Counted from the stretch's first letter, positions 1 to 9,964 are shown. The stretch is 64,000 nt of DNA from Heloderma charlesbogerti (GCA_026122225.1 JANEZZ010001409.1:186001-250000); one strand, 5' to 3'. Made by a program: numbers and translations. The notes: generated by a model from the letters alone, not told the origin.

Positions 1-535
1 CACCCCTTTCCCATGGGGCATCAGGGTGCTGCTGTTGCCATTGCACCAAGCGGGCTGAGCGTCTTCTCTCAGTGCCTTCCATCTCGTGCTTGAGGGTCTA
101 CTGGTGCCTAGCATCCAGAAACTGCTGTTGCTCCTCCCTCTCCCTGCCAGGGTCACTATCACTCTCAGGAATGTGTCCTGGGAGGGGCTCTCCCCGTGGC
201 TGCGCCTCTGAACAGAGCGTGGGTTCCTCTCCCACAGTTTCTAATTCTTCCTCAGAATCAGAACTGTTTTGGGGCTCTCTGGGCTCCGATCCAACCCTGA
301 CACGTTGTGTGTTTGCCCATCCCTACTCAATGGCATGGTCTATCAAAAATGGATGTAAATGGATCTCTTCAACTTCACCAGACCAACACACCTGGAGAGC
401 ATCCAGATAGGGGAGTGAAAAAGAACGATTCTCAGAAAATTATCTTTTGAGAAAATGAGGTCAAGTTCATATAGGGAGAAACTGTATTGCTGGTTCATAC
501 TGCTGGATGAAGGAATCAACAGCCTAAGGTAGTCT
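1..535. other. Unassigned sequence
   Basis: I recognise no gene, RNA or repeat family with confidence. The longest frame (112 codons, 72-410 +) is serine-rich and matches nothing I know. Part of the minus strand (about 150-300) reads like the acidic, serine-rich spacer often seen in degenerate LTR-retroelement interiors, but this is a weak impression. Confidence 0.3.
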
Positions 536-668
536 TTTCCAACCTAGTGCCTTCCAGATGTGTTCACCTCCAAACCCCATCAACCCTGATGATTGGCCAT
601 GCTGGCTGGGGAGGAGGGCAATTGCAGGCTAAAACATCCAGAGGGCATTCGGTTGGCAAGGCTGAGCT
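536..668. repeat. Short inverted-repeat MITE, CCAGATGT family, copy 1
   Basis: The copy begins TTTTCCAACCTAGTGCCTTCCAGATGT and ends in the near reverse complement ATCCAGAGGGCATTCGGTTGGCAAG, with ATTGGCCATGCTGGCTGG in the middle. Related copies lie at about 37022-37165 and 57066-57216, which share the CCAGATGTTTT ... CTGGAGGGC arms. It is non-coding and probably a hAT-type MITE, but no clean TSD is visible. Confidence 0.55.
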
Positions 669-1009
669 AAGAGAGGAGGCCTGGAAGGAGTCTGCAATAA
701 TATTGAACAATATCAATCAATATTGAAACTGGATTTACAGTTGCACCTGAAATGCACTGGTGAAAGCAGGAGGGGATTTTGCCATGTATTCTCCAGTGGA
801 AGATGTGTATGTATGAACAGGGAACTCCCCAAAAGAACATTCCCCAGAAAGAGTTATCGGAAAATATCTCTTCTGAGCAAAATCAGGCCATTAAATACCT
901 CAAACCCTTGGTTGCTTGCTTGTTTGTTTTTTATAATGAGGAAGGGAGAGTTCCAGGCCTGGAATCAAGGGTAGGAATAGTTGGGCACTGGCCAAAGGCC
1001 CACACCTCA

Positions 1010-1370
1010 GCAGGGTCCCACTGACAAGAGACCCCTGGACTTTCTCCTCTTCTTTACTGTTGTAACCTGCCTGCTCACCTGCCTCTTGCTCCGGCCCAGA
1101 CAATGCTGGTGGTGAGAAGGAGGAGCAGCAGATGCCACGGTCTACCTACTCCCTGGCTCTCTGCCCACCAAGGAAGCAAGTGGTACCCATGATGAGAAAG
1201 AGGATGAGGAGCAAGAGCAGCTGGTGACCATGGTGATGAGAAGGGAGATGCACTGAGGGAGGGGTCCCATTCAGGGTATCTTGCCCAAGGGCCTTCAATA
1301 TCCTGGAGCCAGCACTGGAGAGTTCCCAAATCATATGGAAAACATCCAACCAACTACTTGACTGTAGGCC
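1010..1370 (+). repeat. P-family interspersed repeat, copy 1
   Basis: This stretch matches other segments of the window: about 42300-42650 (inverted) and 48345-49630 (direct, split by two MITEs). Shared landmarks are the block reading TGACAAGAG-CCCTGG, the phrase GGTGGTGAGAAGGAGGAGCA, CTCCCTGGCTCTCTG, and CAAGGGCC near the end. It has no coherent ORF. The class is unknown to me; the three-copy pattern shows it is an interspersed repeat. Confidence 0.55.
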
Positions 1371-1931
1371 CCACAGCCTCAAAAGTTTCCCCAGAGTCTT
1401 TTGAACAAGCTCATTTGCTGGATGTATGCTGACTCAGGAGAACATTGCCTTAATCTTGCAAAGATGATTTGAGCTTTTGCTTTTGGAAGCAGCATTTGGC
1501 ATTCTTTGACTCAAAGGCATTCTAAAAACACATTAACAAATTAGCATGAACCACTGGATTTGTTTTGTCTTCAAGGACAAAGCAGGGACTCAACCCCCAC
1601 CCCCGTCCCTTGCCCCCCCAATTTCCCTTCCATGTGGTTGTGCTCCTAATATATGAAGTTAGCTGTTGAACAATATGTTCTTTCTTTCTTGTGCCAATTT
1701 CTTGTGCTGTCATTTCTGATAAGATGAATTCTTATTAATATTGATTGCAGTTTATAACTTTTCAAGAGCTAACTTAAATCGGTTAGAGCAGGTGGATTTT
1801 ATTTTATCTTTAAAACAAATGTTTCCAAATACAGAGATTGGAGTGAATTCTGAAAGGAAAGGAAATGAAGGCATCAGAGGTCTGAAGAAAATTAACAACA
1901 ACAACATCTCCAAACAAAACCCAAATGATGC
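1371..1931. other. Unassigned AT-rich sequence
   Basis: There is no recognisable coding or repeat signature. The 182-codon + frame starting at 1741 runs into the adjoining transposon (from 1940) and is not a credible gene. Confidence 0.4.
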
Positions 1932-1939
1932 CCAGCAAC

Positions 1940-2475
1940 TAGAGATGTACAAAACGACTTACCTGTTTCCTTTTGTGACATCTGCGGTGGGGGGGAGGCA
2001 CTCCGTCCCTCCCCTGAATTCCTCGCTGGCCGGTTCCACTCTGTGGCAACTCTGTGGAGCCGCCGGCCAGGGCCACCCGCAGCAACATCCGGCCACAGCT
2101 GGGCTGCGCAGGGACGCAAATGGCGGCTGCCATAGCCGCTGCCATTTGCGTCCTTTTTTTTGCTGTGATAGGCTATGTAAATATTTATGTAGCCTATCAC
2201 GGCCTCCGCAGGGATGCAAATGGCACCCCTATGTTAGCCATGAAGGGCTACGTAAGTATTTACGTAGCCTATCATGGGAAAAATCGTGAAGTGAATGGCA
2301 GCCACAGCCGCCATTCGCAAAGCAGTGCCAATGGCACCAGGTAGGTGCTCCGTTTTGCACACCTTTCGCTGGGTGGTGGGGCGGGGGGGCTTCGTTCTGC
2401 CACAGATTTCAGGGGGCCAAATGCACTAGTCTTCAGCCTCACTGAGATCCGTGGTGGAATTCTCCGCCATCCCTA
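1940..2475. mobile_element. Foldback hAT-like element A
   Basis: The 536-bp element is bounded by a perfect 8-bp duplication CCAGCAAC (1932-1939 and 2476-2483). The left end is TAGAGATGTACAAAACGACTTACCTG and the right end reads GAATTCTCCGCCATCCCTA. Inside are a beta palindrome (about 2112-2155, GCAAATGGCGGCTGC / GCAGCCATTTGC type), an alpha palindrome at 2163-2203 and a second alpha-like stem at 2248-2279. It has no transposase, so it is non-autonomous. The 8-bp TSD and YAGGGATG-type terminus are known hallmarks of the hAT superfamily. Confidence 0.88.
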
Positions 2476-2584
2476 CCAGCAACACATCCCTGCGTCGAGC
2501 ATTTTGTAGAAAAAAATATGAAAAGATAACAGGTGTGGTCTCTGCTATGACTGGGTTATCTCTTATTTAGGGTGGCCATGTAAA

Positions 2585-2740
2585 ATTAATTACATTTTTA
2601 ACTTTTGTACAGTTGCATTTATATTTCTATTCATAAGTTTTAACTGTAGAAGTTTTAATGTTGTAAGGCCACCTTGAGTCCCAGTATTGGGAAAAAGGTG
2701 GGATATAAATAAATATAATAAAGAAAGAAAGAAATGTGTC
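2585..2740 (+). repeat. LINE 3'-end-like fragment (CR1/L2 group), plus strand
   Basis: The stretch GTTGTAAGGCCACCTTGAGTCCCAG followed by GGTGGGATATAAATAAATATAATAAA is the typical 3' end of old vertebrate LINE copies in this window. Reverse-complement relatives are at 3405-3818, 22200-22390 and 59205-59510. Only the tail is present. Confidence 0.5.
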
Positions 2741-2765
2741 CTTTTTGACAGAGGACCATCCTCTG

Positions 2766-3018
2766 TTTGAGGAAATGATGTGTGAATCAGCAACACACAA
2801 GCTGGCTGAAGTTCTTTGAATTCCATCTCAAAGTTCGTTCGAATTTGAGTCCATATCAGATTGCGAACTTTCCTTTTTTCTTTTCACATGTAAATCTGTG
2901 CATGTTTTTGTGCACATTTTTCCAAATGTACACATCCATTTCAAGATCTTCAAGATGTGCACATTCTCCTCCCATTGATTAAAGTCTGTTTGTGTGCATT
3001 TTTGAAATGTGGGCATTG
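2766..3018. repeat. R-family MITE fragment
   Basis: It matches the R elements at 8881-9318, 27125-27500 and 33706-34105 over the segments AATCAGCAA, CACATG-AAATC-TGCAT, TTTTTGTGCA, TACACATC and CTCCTCCCATTGATTAAAG. It is cut off at 3019 by another hAT-like start. A stray R-like tail at about 4405-4480 (GTGAACTGG, CCTGATCAAAAACAAA) may be its other end. Confidence 0.55.
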
Positions 3019-3019
3019 T

Positions 3020-3400
3020 TAGGGATGGACAGACTTCTTCTGCCCACCCAGTGAGTCACTGATGCAGCTCGCACTCCCCCTGACCCATGCTTGAATTCCC
3101 CCCCATCACTTCCTAAGCTGCCCACACTGATCGTGGACCCATCCACAAACTCGGTGAGAACCATTTTGTGAAAGAAGTTGGTGACTGCAAATATGCACAC
3201 AGCTGGTCTTATGGAGAATGGTGCTGTGAGGCTGATATATGCAAGATTACAGGCATAAATGGCCCATTGTGTGGGGGGGGGGCTCAAAGGGGGCAGGGGC
3301 TTGGTGGCTGTGGCTTGGGGGCATGGGCTCAGGGGGTGGAGTCTGCCAGAAGGTTGAATGCATTGTTTTGGTCCATGAATCATATTGCAAGTTCAAAAAT
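3020..3400. mobile_element. hAT-like element, one recognisable end
   Basis: The start TAGGGATGGACAGACTTC has the hAT-type terminus seen throughout the window, but I could not find its matching right end or a TSD. The interior (GGGGGCTCAAAGGGGGCAGGGGC) is non-coding. The right limit is arbitrary. Confidence 0.35.
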
Positions 3401-3404
3401 TTAT

Positions 3405-3818
3405 GAGCTTATTTATTTATTATTTATTTATTAAATTTATTAATCGCCCATCTGGCTGGTCACCCAGCCACTCTGGGCGATGTACAACATATAATAAAAC
3501 AGTTTAAGACAATAACATTCTACAATAAAAACATTTTCTAAAATACCCTAACCCACCCCAAATGCCTGCCTGAACAACCATGTTTTTAATGCATGGCAGA
3601 GAAGCTCATTAAAGAGGGGGCATGGTGGAGTTCCCTAAGGATGGAGTTCCACAGAGTGGGGGCCACCACAGAAAAGGCCCTCTCCCTCGTCCCCACTAGT
3701 CTAGCTGTCCTGGCTGATGGGACAGAGAGAAGGCCATCTGAGGCTGATCTTGTTAAGCGGCCTGTCTGGTGTTGCTGGAGGCGCTTCTTAAGATAGGCTG
3801 GGCTGGAACCATATAGGG
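3405..3818 (-). repeat. LINE 3'-end-like fragment (CR1/L2 group), minus strand
   Basis: It begins with an ATTT-rich tail and continues ATCGCCCATCTGGCTGG ... CACTCTGGGCGATGTACA, a reversed LINE 3' UTR. It resumes after the foldback insertion at 4348-4404 (TTTTAAAGATCAAAACCAACACC), so it pre-dates element B. No reverse-transcriptase reading frame remains. Confidence 0.5.
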
Positions 3819-4339
3819 TAGGGATGTACGAAAGTGACTTAGATTAACAAAATTTGATTCAAGGTGGGGGGGGAGGCACTCCGTCCCTCCCCCCTGAAAT
3901 TCTGGTGGGGGGGAGGCGCTCCATCCCTCTCCCCCGAAATTCTGGTGGTGGGGAGGTGCTCCGTCCCTCCCCCCCGAATCCTGGCCGGCCGGGTGTGCAA
4001 ATGGAGGCGGCTGTAGCGACCGCCGTTTGCGTCCCGGCAGTCAGCCGTGATAGGCTACGTAAATCTTTACATAGCCTATCATATTTTTTTTTTACTCGAA
4101 ATGGCAGCGGTGGCAGCCGGTCGGAAGACCAGCCGCCGCAGCTGCCGCAGCCGCCGCTGCTGAACTGCCGCCAAACCGCCACTGCCGCCGCCGCTGCCAG
4201 GAGGATTCACCCAGGGTAAGTCCCATCCTGGGCAGGGTGGGGGGGGGGTGGCAGACCATTTTGCCACCAATTTCGGGGGGCTGAATGCACTGGCATTTGG
4301 CCTCCCCGAGATTCGTGGTGAAATTCTCAGACATCCCTA
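3819..4339. mobile_element. Foldback hAT-like element B
   Basis: The 521-bp element is flanked by the perfect 8-bp TSD ATATAGGG (3811-3818, 4340-4347). The left end is TAGGGATGTACGAAAGTGACTTA and the right end is GAAATTCTCAGACATCCCTA. It carries three tandem CTCCGTCCCTCCCCCC-type blocks (3868-3980), a beta palindrome (about 3998-4040), an alpha palindrome (4047-4082) and a GCN-rich end. The short frames over it are GC-rich artefacts. The site CAGCCGGTCGGAAGACCAGC (4117-4136) is the unoccupied version of the target used by the nested element at 5968-6756. Confidence 0.88.
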
Positions 4340-4579
4340 ATATAGGGTTTTAAAGATCAAAACCAACACCTTGAATTTGGCCCAGAAAACAACTGGTAAC
4401 CAGTTGGACAGGAGTTTGCATCTGAGTCTATGTGGTGTGAACTGGATAAATCCTGATCAAAAACAAACTCAAATGAATTTCTCGTACTTCCCGAATTTGA
4501 AGGTGTCCTCTATTTGAAGGGTTTTCCTATTCAATTCCAGTTTAAAGGTAATGAACCATAAGAGGTGTTGCCCATTCAC

Positions 4580-4991
4580 TAGGGATGCTGAAGTAATTCA
4601 TGATGGACTAAAATGAGTTTGAATTTCTAAGAATCCAACCTGCAGGTTCCCCTGCGGACCGGTGCCCTCCAGCCATGAAGAATCCATGGATTTGGGGCTC
4701 TTTTTTATTTACTTCCCCAAAATGTATGCAAATGCATTTTTAGGAAGAAGTTTCTTCCGAGACATATGCTATCCTGGAAAATATACAAAGGGAAAAGTTG
4801 GATGGAATGGGGGACAATACGCTAAGTGTTACATACAAATGTAAATTATGTACATTGTTGCAAATCCTCTTACCGAAATATTTGTGTGCTTTTTCACATA
4901 TTGAAAAGAAATTCAAATCTGTCTGTGAATGGATGCCAGAAAGAGTGACAGCACACAATCCACAAAACACATGGGATGGATTTCACAAAAT
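4580..4991 (-). mobile_element. M-family MITE, copy in reverse
   Basis: The left end TAGGGATGCTGAAGTAATTC followed by GGACTAAAATGAGTTTGAATTTCTAAGAATCC is the reverse complement of the right end of the M elements at 13385-13788 and 48428-48831. A 7/8 duplication CCATTCAC/CCATCCAC (4572-4579, 4992-4999) supports these limits, though the right terminus is degenerate. It is non-coding. Confidence 0.6.
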
Positions 4992-5433
4992 CCATCCACC
5001 CTTAGACAACCATCCACCCTTAGTATCTGGACAGCAGAATAAACAGTAGGAGGACAGCTCTGTCAAGAAATATTAGGAAGGATGGCTTATGTGTCAGAAG
5101 CTGTTGGGAGGAGACAACAGCTGTCATCCAGAAACAGCCATCCCACTGGGATGTGGCAGAAAATGAGATGGGAAGAGGTGAGAGATAGGGATGTACGAAA
5201 ATGACTTACCTTTCATGGATTATGTTGATGGGGGGGGAGGCGTTCTGTCCCTCCCCCCAGAATCCTGGATGGGGGGGAGGCGATCCATTCCTCCCCCCCA
5301 GAATCCTCCATGGCCGGCTGTGCTCCGCAGCAGCTCCGCGGAGCAGCTGGCCAGGCCCAGCCCAGCCCAGAGCTGTCCGCAGCTGGATTTCTGGCCGCGG
5401 AGGGCTCTGGGGAAAAAAAATCAAACAACAACG

Positions 5434-5780
5434 CGTACACAAATGACGGTGGCTATGGCCGCCGCCATTTGCGTTCCTTATTTTTGGCTGTCTGAATCTA
5501 CGTAAATATTTACGTAGAATATGACGGCGAAAATAAAGGGGAATGCAAATAGCGTAGTGGGCGCTATTTGTGTCCCTTTTTGATTCACCGTTTTAGCCTT
5601 CGTAAATCTTTACGTAGGCTAAAACGGCGTATCAAAAAAAGACGCAAATAGCGCCCCCTATGCTATTTGCGTTCCCCTTTATTTTCGCCATCATAGTCTA
5701 CGTAAATATTTACGTGGACTAAGATGCCAAAAATAGGGAACGCAAATGGCGGCGGCCATAGCCGCCACCATTTGCGTACG
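5434..5780. repeat. 347-bp zero-spacer palindrome built of smaller palindromes
   Basis: The modules run beta-alpha-gamma-alpha-gamma-alpha-beta. The centre is the alpha stem CGTAAATCTTTACG at 5607/5608, and the outer beta stems (CGTACACAAATG on the left, CATTTGCGTACG on the right) end 173-174 bp from it. Each small module can fold alone, and the whole can fold as one hairpin. Differences between arms are mainly CpG to TpG/CpA changes. Confidence 0.85.
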
Positions 5781-5967
5781 TGGTTTGTTTGTTTTTTAAA
5801 CCCACCCAGCCATGATAGGCTACGTAAAGATTTATGTAGCCTATCACATCGTTTTTGTTTTTTTTTAAACCTAGCCATGATAGGCTACGTAAATCTTTAC
5901 ATAGCCTATCATGTCTTTTTTTTTTTTAACAAGACTGGAAATGGCGGCGGCGGCAGCCGGTTGGAAG

Positions 5968-6756
5968 TAGGGATGTCAGAGAATTCCGCCATGGATCTCG
6001 TGGAGGCTGAATGCCAGTGCATTCAGCCCCCGAAATCTGTGGTGGAACGGCCTGCCAACCCCACACCCCCCCCCCGGATCCCCCCCAGGAAGAGATTTAC
6101 CTGGGGTGGATCTTCCGGGTGGCGGCGGCGGCAGCTCCAGCAGCGGCTGTGGCTGCGGCGGCGGCTGGTCTTCTGACTGGCTGCTGCCGCCACCATTTGC
6201 AGTTTTTTTTTTTACTTTTTTAAAAAACTTACGTAGCCTAAAATGACTGGGTAAAAAAAAAGAAAAAAAGGCGTACGCAAATGGTGGTGGCTATGGCCGC
6301 CGCCATTTGCGTTCCTTATTTTGGGCTGTCTTAGTCTACGTAAATAATTACGTAGACTAAGACGGCGAAAATAAGGGGAACGCAAATAGCGTCCGCTACG
6401 CTATTTGCGTTCCCCTTATTTTTGCGATCATAGTCTACGTAAATATCTACATAGATTAAGACGGCTAAAAAGAAGGAATGAAAATGGCGGCGGCCATAGC
6501 CGCCATTTGCGTATGCGGGTTTTTGTTTTTTTTTTACCCAGAGCCCTCCGCATCCGGAAATCCGGCTGCAGGCGGCTCTGACCTGGCTGGGCCTGGCCGG
6601 CTGCTCCACGAAGCTGCCGCGGAGCACAGCCAGCCGCGGAGGATTCCTCCTCCAGAACGCCTCCCCCCCATCCAGGATTCCGGGGGGAGGGACGGAACGC
6701 CTCCCCCCCGCCATCAGCATAATCCACGACAGGTAAGTGATTTTCGTACATCCCTA
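5968..6756. mobile_element. Foldback hAT-like element C2, nested in element C
   Basis: This 789-bp copy runs from end 2 (TAGGGATGTCAGAGAATTCC) to end 1 (GTGATTTTCGTACATCCCTA), opposite to its host. The TSD is GTTGGAAG/GTCGGAAG (5960-5967, 6757-6764; 7 of 8). The unoccupied target is visible in element B at 4117-4136. It holds a GCN-rich segment, a 247-bp palindrome and a GC-rich end with CAGGTAAGTG just inside the terminus. Confidence 0.88.
6271..6517. repeat. 247-bp palindrome, beta-alpha-gamma-alpha-beta
   Basis: The centre lies in the gamma module (GGGGAACGCAAATAGCG / CGCTATTTGCGTTCCCC, midpoint 6395). TAGTCTACGTAAAT-type alpha stems lie on either side and beta stems close the ends (GCGTACGCAAATGG / CCATTTGCGTATGCG). 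The two arms are almost equal in length. Confidence 0.82.
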
Positions 6757-6966
6757 GTCGGAAGACCAGCTGCCGACGCTGCAGCCACCGCCGGAGCCAG
6801 AGCCCCTGCCGCCCGGAAGATCCGCCCCAGGTAAGTCTCGTCCCGGGGGGATCCGTGGGGGGGCAGGGGGCAGGCTGTTCCGCCACGGAGTTCGGGGGGC
6901 CAAATGTACTGGCATTCAGCCTCACCGAGATCCATGGTGGAATTCTCTGCCATCCCTAGTGAGAGA

Positions 6967-7280
6967 CCAGCTCAGGTGAGAGACCAGCAGCTCTTGGCTC
7001 CTCCTCTGTTTGACCTGTTTCCATTCCAGCTGCTTGTTTAAACAACCTTGTAACTAAGAGCTAGTGCCCTCCCCCCAATCCCTTTTTTTCCTTTTGTGTA
7101 ATGTCTTTTCGGCTGTCAGCTTGGGACTGTTTTTATTGATCTTTATGAGCCACTTGATGGAAGGTCATGTTAAAAATATGCTTTAAGTTAAAGACATAAA
7201 TTGGTGTTGGCACTTCCTTTTTACAGAGCTCCTGGGCATCCAGGGGCATCCAGCTGGGGCAACTTTGGAAAGCACTGGAC
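6967..7280. other. Unassigned sequence
   Basis: The segment around 7080-7190 (TGTGTAATGTCTTTTCGGCTG, TTTTTATTGATC) could be a worn LINE 3' end. Otherwise I see nothing recognisable. Confidence 0.3.
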
Positions 7281-7600
7281 TGGGGTGACAAACTTCTTTC
7301 AGCCGAAGGGCCAAATTCCATTTTGGAGAAGCTCTTGGGGGCACATTCCAGAGGTGGGCAGGGCTGAAGGCAAAAAGGGTGGAGCCAAAGTACCAAAAAA
7401 ATCCATAACATTTTAGCTCAAATCTCTTCTGGCCAGCTAGGAGAGGCATTTTGACCTTTTAGAATGGGAAATCGACTGCATGAAAGCTAGGAAACCACCA
7501 AATGATGGTTGGGGAAAAGGGAAGGGTAACTCCAAAGGGTCATGTTGGGATCTCAGTTGGGCGAGGTTTGGCCCACTGGCCTGAGAATCGCCCACCCCTG
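7281..7600. mobile_element. hAT-like MITE of the CAGGGGTGGGC type
   Basis: The ends are TGGGGTGACAAACTTCTTTC and GAGAATCGCCCACCCCTG, with the usual inner phrases GAAGGGCCAAATTCC and GTTTGGCCCACTGGCC. The flanks CACTGGAC and CACTTGAT match at 6 of 8 positions, consistent with an old 8-bp TSD. No coding capacity remains. Confidence 0.5.
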
Positions 7601-8071
7601 CACTTGATGGACCTTTGGTTTGAACTTCCAGGGCTCTATTTATGCTCTATACAGGGCTATGTTTCCTTTTTGGATAATATACTGCAGAGTGATGGCTTCT
7701 CTGCACATTCCTCCTCCCCCCGAGCCTTCTCCATGGAAATTATTCCTGGCAGACTTCCAGTTATGTGATCAGGACCTGCACGATCACACCTGCTCCCATG
7801 GTTGGGTCATTTCCTCAGGCAGGAGCAATGCATGGGGGGTGGGAAAGGGGGGTTCCCACATAGGTGGGGTCACGTTTAAAGCCTATCTCCTGAGACAGCC
7901 CATATGGACAGCCAGCACAGCTAAATAGTGTGAAATGGAGCAGATGCAAGAGGCATGCCTGGGATTGTGCAGGTCTAATATTTTGTACCGAAGAGGAGGC
8001 TAAATGAACTCAAAGGATGCTCCTTTGCTACACTGAGCATATCTCAAGTGAGCCATCTGAGACATCACTAT
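7601..8071. other. Unassigned sequence
   Basis: I see no supported gene or repeat. The short frames of 88-102 codons here overlap one another in different frames and lack family features. Confidence 0.35.
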
Positions 8072-8079
8072 GGCAGGAG

Positions 8080-8483
8080 TAGGGATGTCAGAGAAATCTG
8101 CCACAGAACCAAATCAGTTCGGATTTTGATGAGTCTGATCCATGGATTCTGCAGCAGACTGGCTTTTCCCCTGTCAGGTGGAATCCGCTGACCTGTGGTC
8201 TGGTTTTCTAATTTCCGGTTTGTGCAAATTTTGACGTAGAAAACTACAAAAAATACGGCAAAAAATGCAAATTTCCACCATAGGCTAAAGTGTGAAAATG
8301 TGGATTTGGGGGGAATTCACATTTTTGCACCTGTGAATTTGAGCAAATGCACATTTGCACATTTTGCTCTCATTCGGAAACAAAAAAAATCCAATTCCAT
8401 CAATGGGTGGACAATGGAATGAAGGGTGCCTGATAATCCACAAAACACAGACAGAACAGATTTTACACCATCTATACATCCTA
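8080..8483 (-). mobile_element. M-family MITE, 404 bp, reverse orientation
   Basis: The left end is TAGGGATGTCAGAGAAATC. The right end finishes CAGAACAGATTTTACACC...ATACATCCTA, which matches in reverse the GTGTAAAATCTGCTCCGTCTG start of the M copies at 13385 and 48428. The TSD is GGCAGGAG/GGTAGGAG (8072-8079, 8484-8491; 7 of 8). Its length equals that of the two plus-strand copies exactly. It is non-coding. Confidence 0.78.
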
Positions 8484-8739
8484 GGTAGGAGGTAGAAGAT
8501 GTTGGTTTAGTAGGATCCAGACACAAGGGGGACATAGATTAGTGAATGTTCCCAATTACAGACGCAGGGTTACCTGCCCATCCTCAGGAAGGGAGAATCC
8601 ATGATGTAGCCTCTGTCAAATCCAAGTTCCTGCCCACCTCTTCCTGGCAAGGCAGAAGTTGGGGGCATGCTTTTTCCCATCCATTTTTCCTCTCCTTTTT
8701 TCACCAGCCCCCCCTTCAGATTTCCCTTCCCATTAGCAG

Positions 8740-9425
8740 GGGTGTAGTGGTACATTTTAAACTGCAGATGTTCATCATGACAGTCCCCCTAGCCACACCC
8801 CCAAAGATAGTACAAAAATTCAGGTACCTGTGTTGATTTATATCAACAAACCAATTCTAGCACTTTTCCTCTCCACCAGGTAGAGATGTGCAAATCAGCA
8901 AAACTCTAGCTCACCAAAGTTTTCCAAATTCTGTCTCGGGGCATGTTCAACTTGAGTCTGTATTAGATGAGCTTTGGGTTTTTTTCTTTTCTTTTCACAT
9001 GAAAATCCATGCATATTTTTGTGCATATTTTTCCTAATGTACACATCAATTGTACACATCTTTGAAATGTACGCATCCTTCTCCCATTGATTAAAGCACG
9101 TTTGTGCACATTTTCCAAAAGTTGAAAAGTACACATTTTTTCATGTACATTTTTCAAATGTACACATGGTGTCATACAAAATGTGAATCTCGTTACACAC
9201 TCGGAAATGTACGAACTTTGACTGCAGATTGCATCCAAGTCTGTATTTGATCCAGAAGATGCGAGCTGGGTAAACCCTGATTAAAAATAAATAAATAAAT
9301 AAATCTCACCCATCCCTACTGGCAGGAGCAGATCTTTTGTAATGCCACTAGGTCTTCATTACCCATTCAAGACCAAGCCACCCCCCAAATACTTTGCATT
9401 ACAATATGGAACAATATATATAGGG
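8740..9425. repeat. S-family repeat, split by an R element
   Basis: The segments 8740-8880 and 9319-9425 are colinear with a second copy at 33266-33515. Shared phrases are GTCCCCCTAGCCACACCCCC, ATCAACAAACCA, CACCAGGAGCAGATCTTTTG, GGTCTTCATT and GGAACAATATAT. The R element at 8881-9318 interrupts it; the second copy gives the unoccupied site. The class is unknown. Confidence 0.6.
8881..9318 (+). mobile_element. R-family MITE, 438 bp
   Basis: The ends are TAGAGATGTGCAAATCAGC and TCTCACCCATCCCTA. The interior is full of repeated TGTACACAT / GTGCACATTTTTC motifs with no ORF. The flanks CCACCAGG (8873-8880) and CTGGCAGG (9319-9326) match at only 5 of 8 positions, but the S-family copy near 33400 shows CCACCAGGAGCAGATC uninterrupted, so an 8-bp TSD with later change is likely. 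Confidence 0.68.
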
Positions 9426-9439
9426 AAGTTGTGGGTGTC

Positions 9440-9580
9440 TGGTTGGACAAAAATTCTGTGAGATCTGTTAGGCCGAGAATCAACAAACTGGCTCAAAGTC
9501 ATCCAGTGAGCTTCATGTCTGAGTGAGGACTAGAACCCCAGTCTCTAGTCCAGCACTCTAACCACGACACCATGCTTGCT
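9440..9580 (-). repeat. MIR-like tRNA-derived SINE, minus strand
   Basis: The reverse complement begins near GTGTCGTGGTTAGAGTGCTGGA, which fits a tRNA-type A box, followed by GGTTCTAGTCC (B-box-like) and ACTCAGACATGAAGCTCACTGG. A better-preserved relative starts at 30899. It is a dead SINE copy, not a tRNA gene. Confidence 0.6.
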
Positions 9581-9964
9581 TTCAGAGAAGAGACAATTAA
9601 GAGAAACATGATAGCTGCTGTCAGGATTGATTCTGAGTGCAGGGTAGGGATGTCAGAGAATTCCTCCACTGATCTCGGTGAGGCCGAATGCCAGTGCATT
9701 CGGCCCCCCGAAATCTATGGCAGAATAGCCTGCCCCCCGGCCCCCCTGCGGATCCTCCCCGGGATGAGACTTACCTAGGGCAGATCTTTCAGGCGGCGGT
9801 GGCTCCGGCAGTGGCTTCAGCAGCAGCGGCTGCAGCGGCTGGTCTTCCGACCGGCTGCCGCCACTGCCATTTGCAGTCTTGTCGCTTTTTTTTTTTTGAC
9901 GTGATAGGCTACGTAAAGACTTATGTAGCCTATCACGTCTGGCTTACAAAACACACAAAAAATG

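Larger units (their letters stand above)
5186..6958. mobile_element. Foldback hAT-like element C (contains a nested copy)
   Basis: The outer element has a perfect 8-bp TSD GTGAGAGA (5178-5185, 6959-6966). The left end (end 1) is TAGGGATGTACGAAAATGAC and the right end (end 2) finishes GGTGGAATTCTCTGCCATCCCTA. From left to right it holds a GC-rich block, a large palindrome (5434-5780), two outer alpha palindromes (about 5809-5848 and 5876-5912), the nested element (5968-6756), and a GCN-rich segment leading to CCCAGGTAAGTCTCG and the end-2 sequence. Removing the nested copy leaves about 980 bp. It encodes no transposase. Confidence 0.88.

Noticed and set aside
2979..3383. 134-codon minus-strand frame as a host gene
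   Set aside because: It spans an R-family fragment and the start of another hAT-like element, is low in complexity and shows no domain.
3854..4334. Overlapping GC-rich frames coding alanine, proline and arginine runs
   Set aside because: They lie within the GCN tracts and palindromes of a non-autonomous transposon and occur on both strands in several frames.
5434..5780. CRISPR-like array of short palindromic repeats
   Set aside because: The stems vary in sequence and length, there are no constant repeat and unique-spacer units, no cas genes are present, and the unit is a TSD-flanked transposon in a eukaryotic genome.
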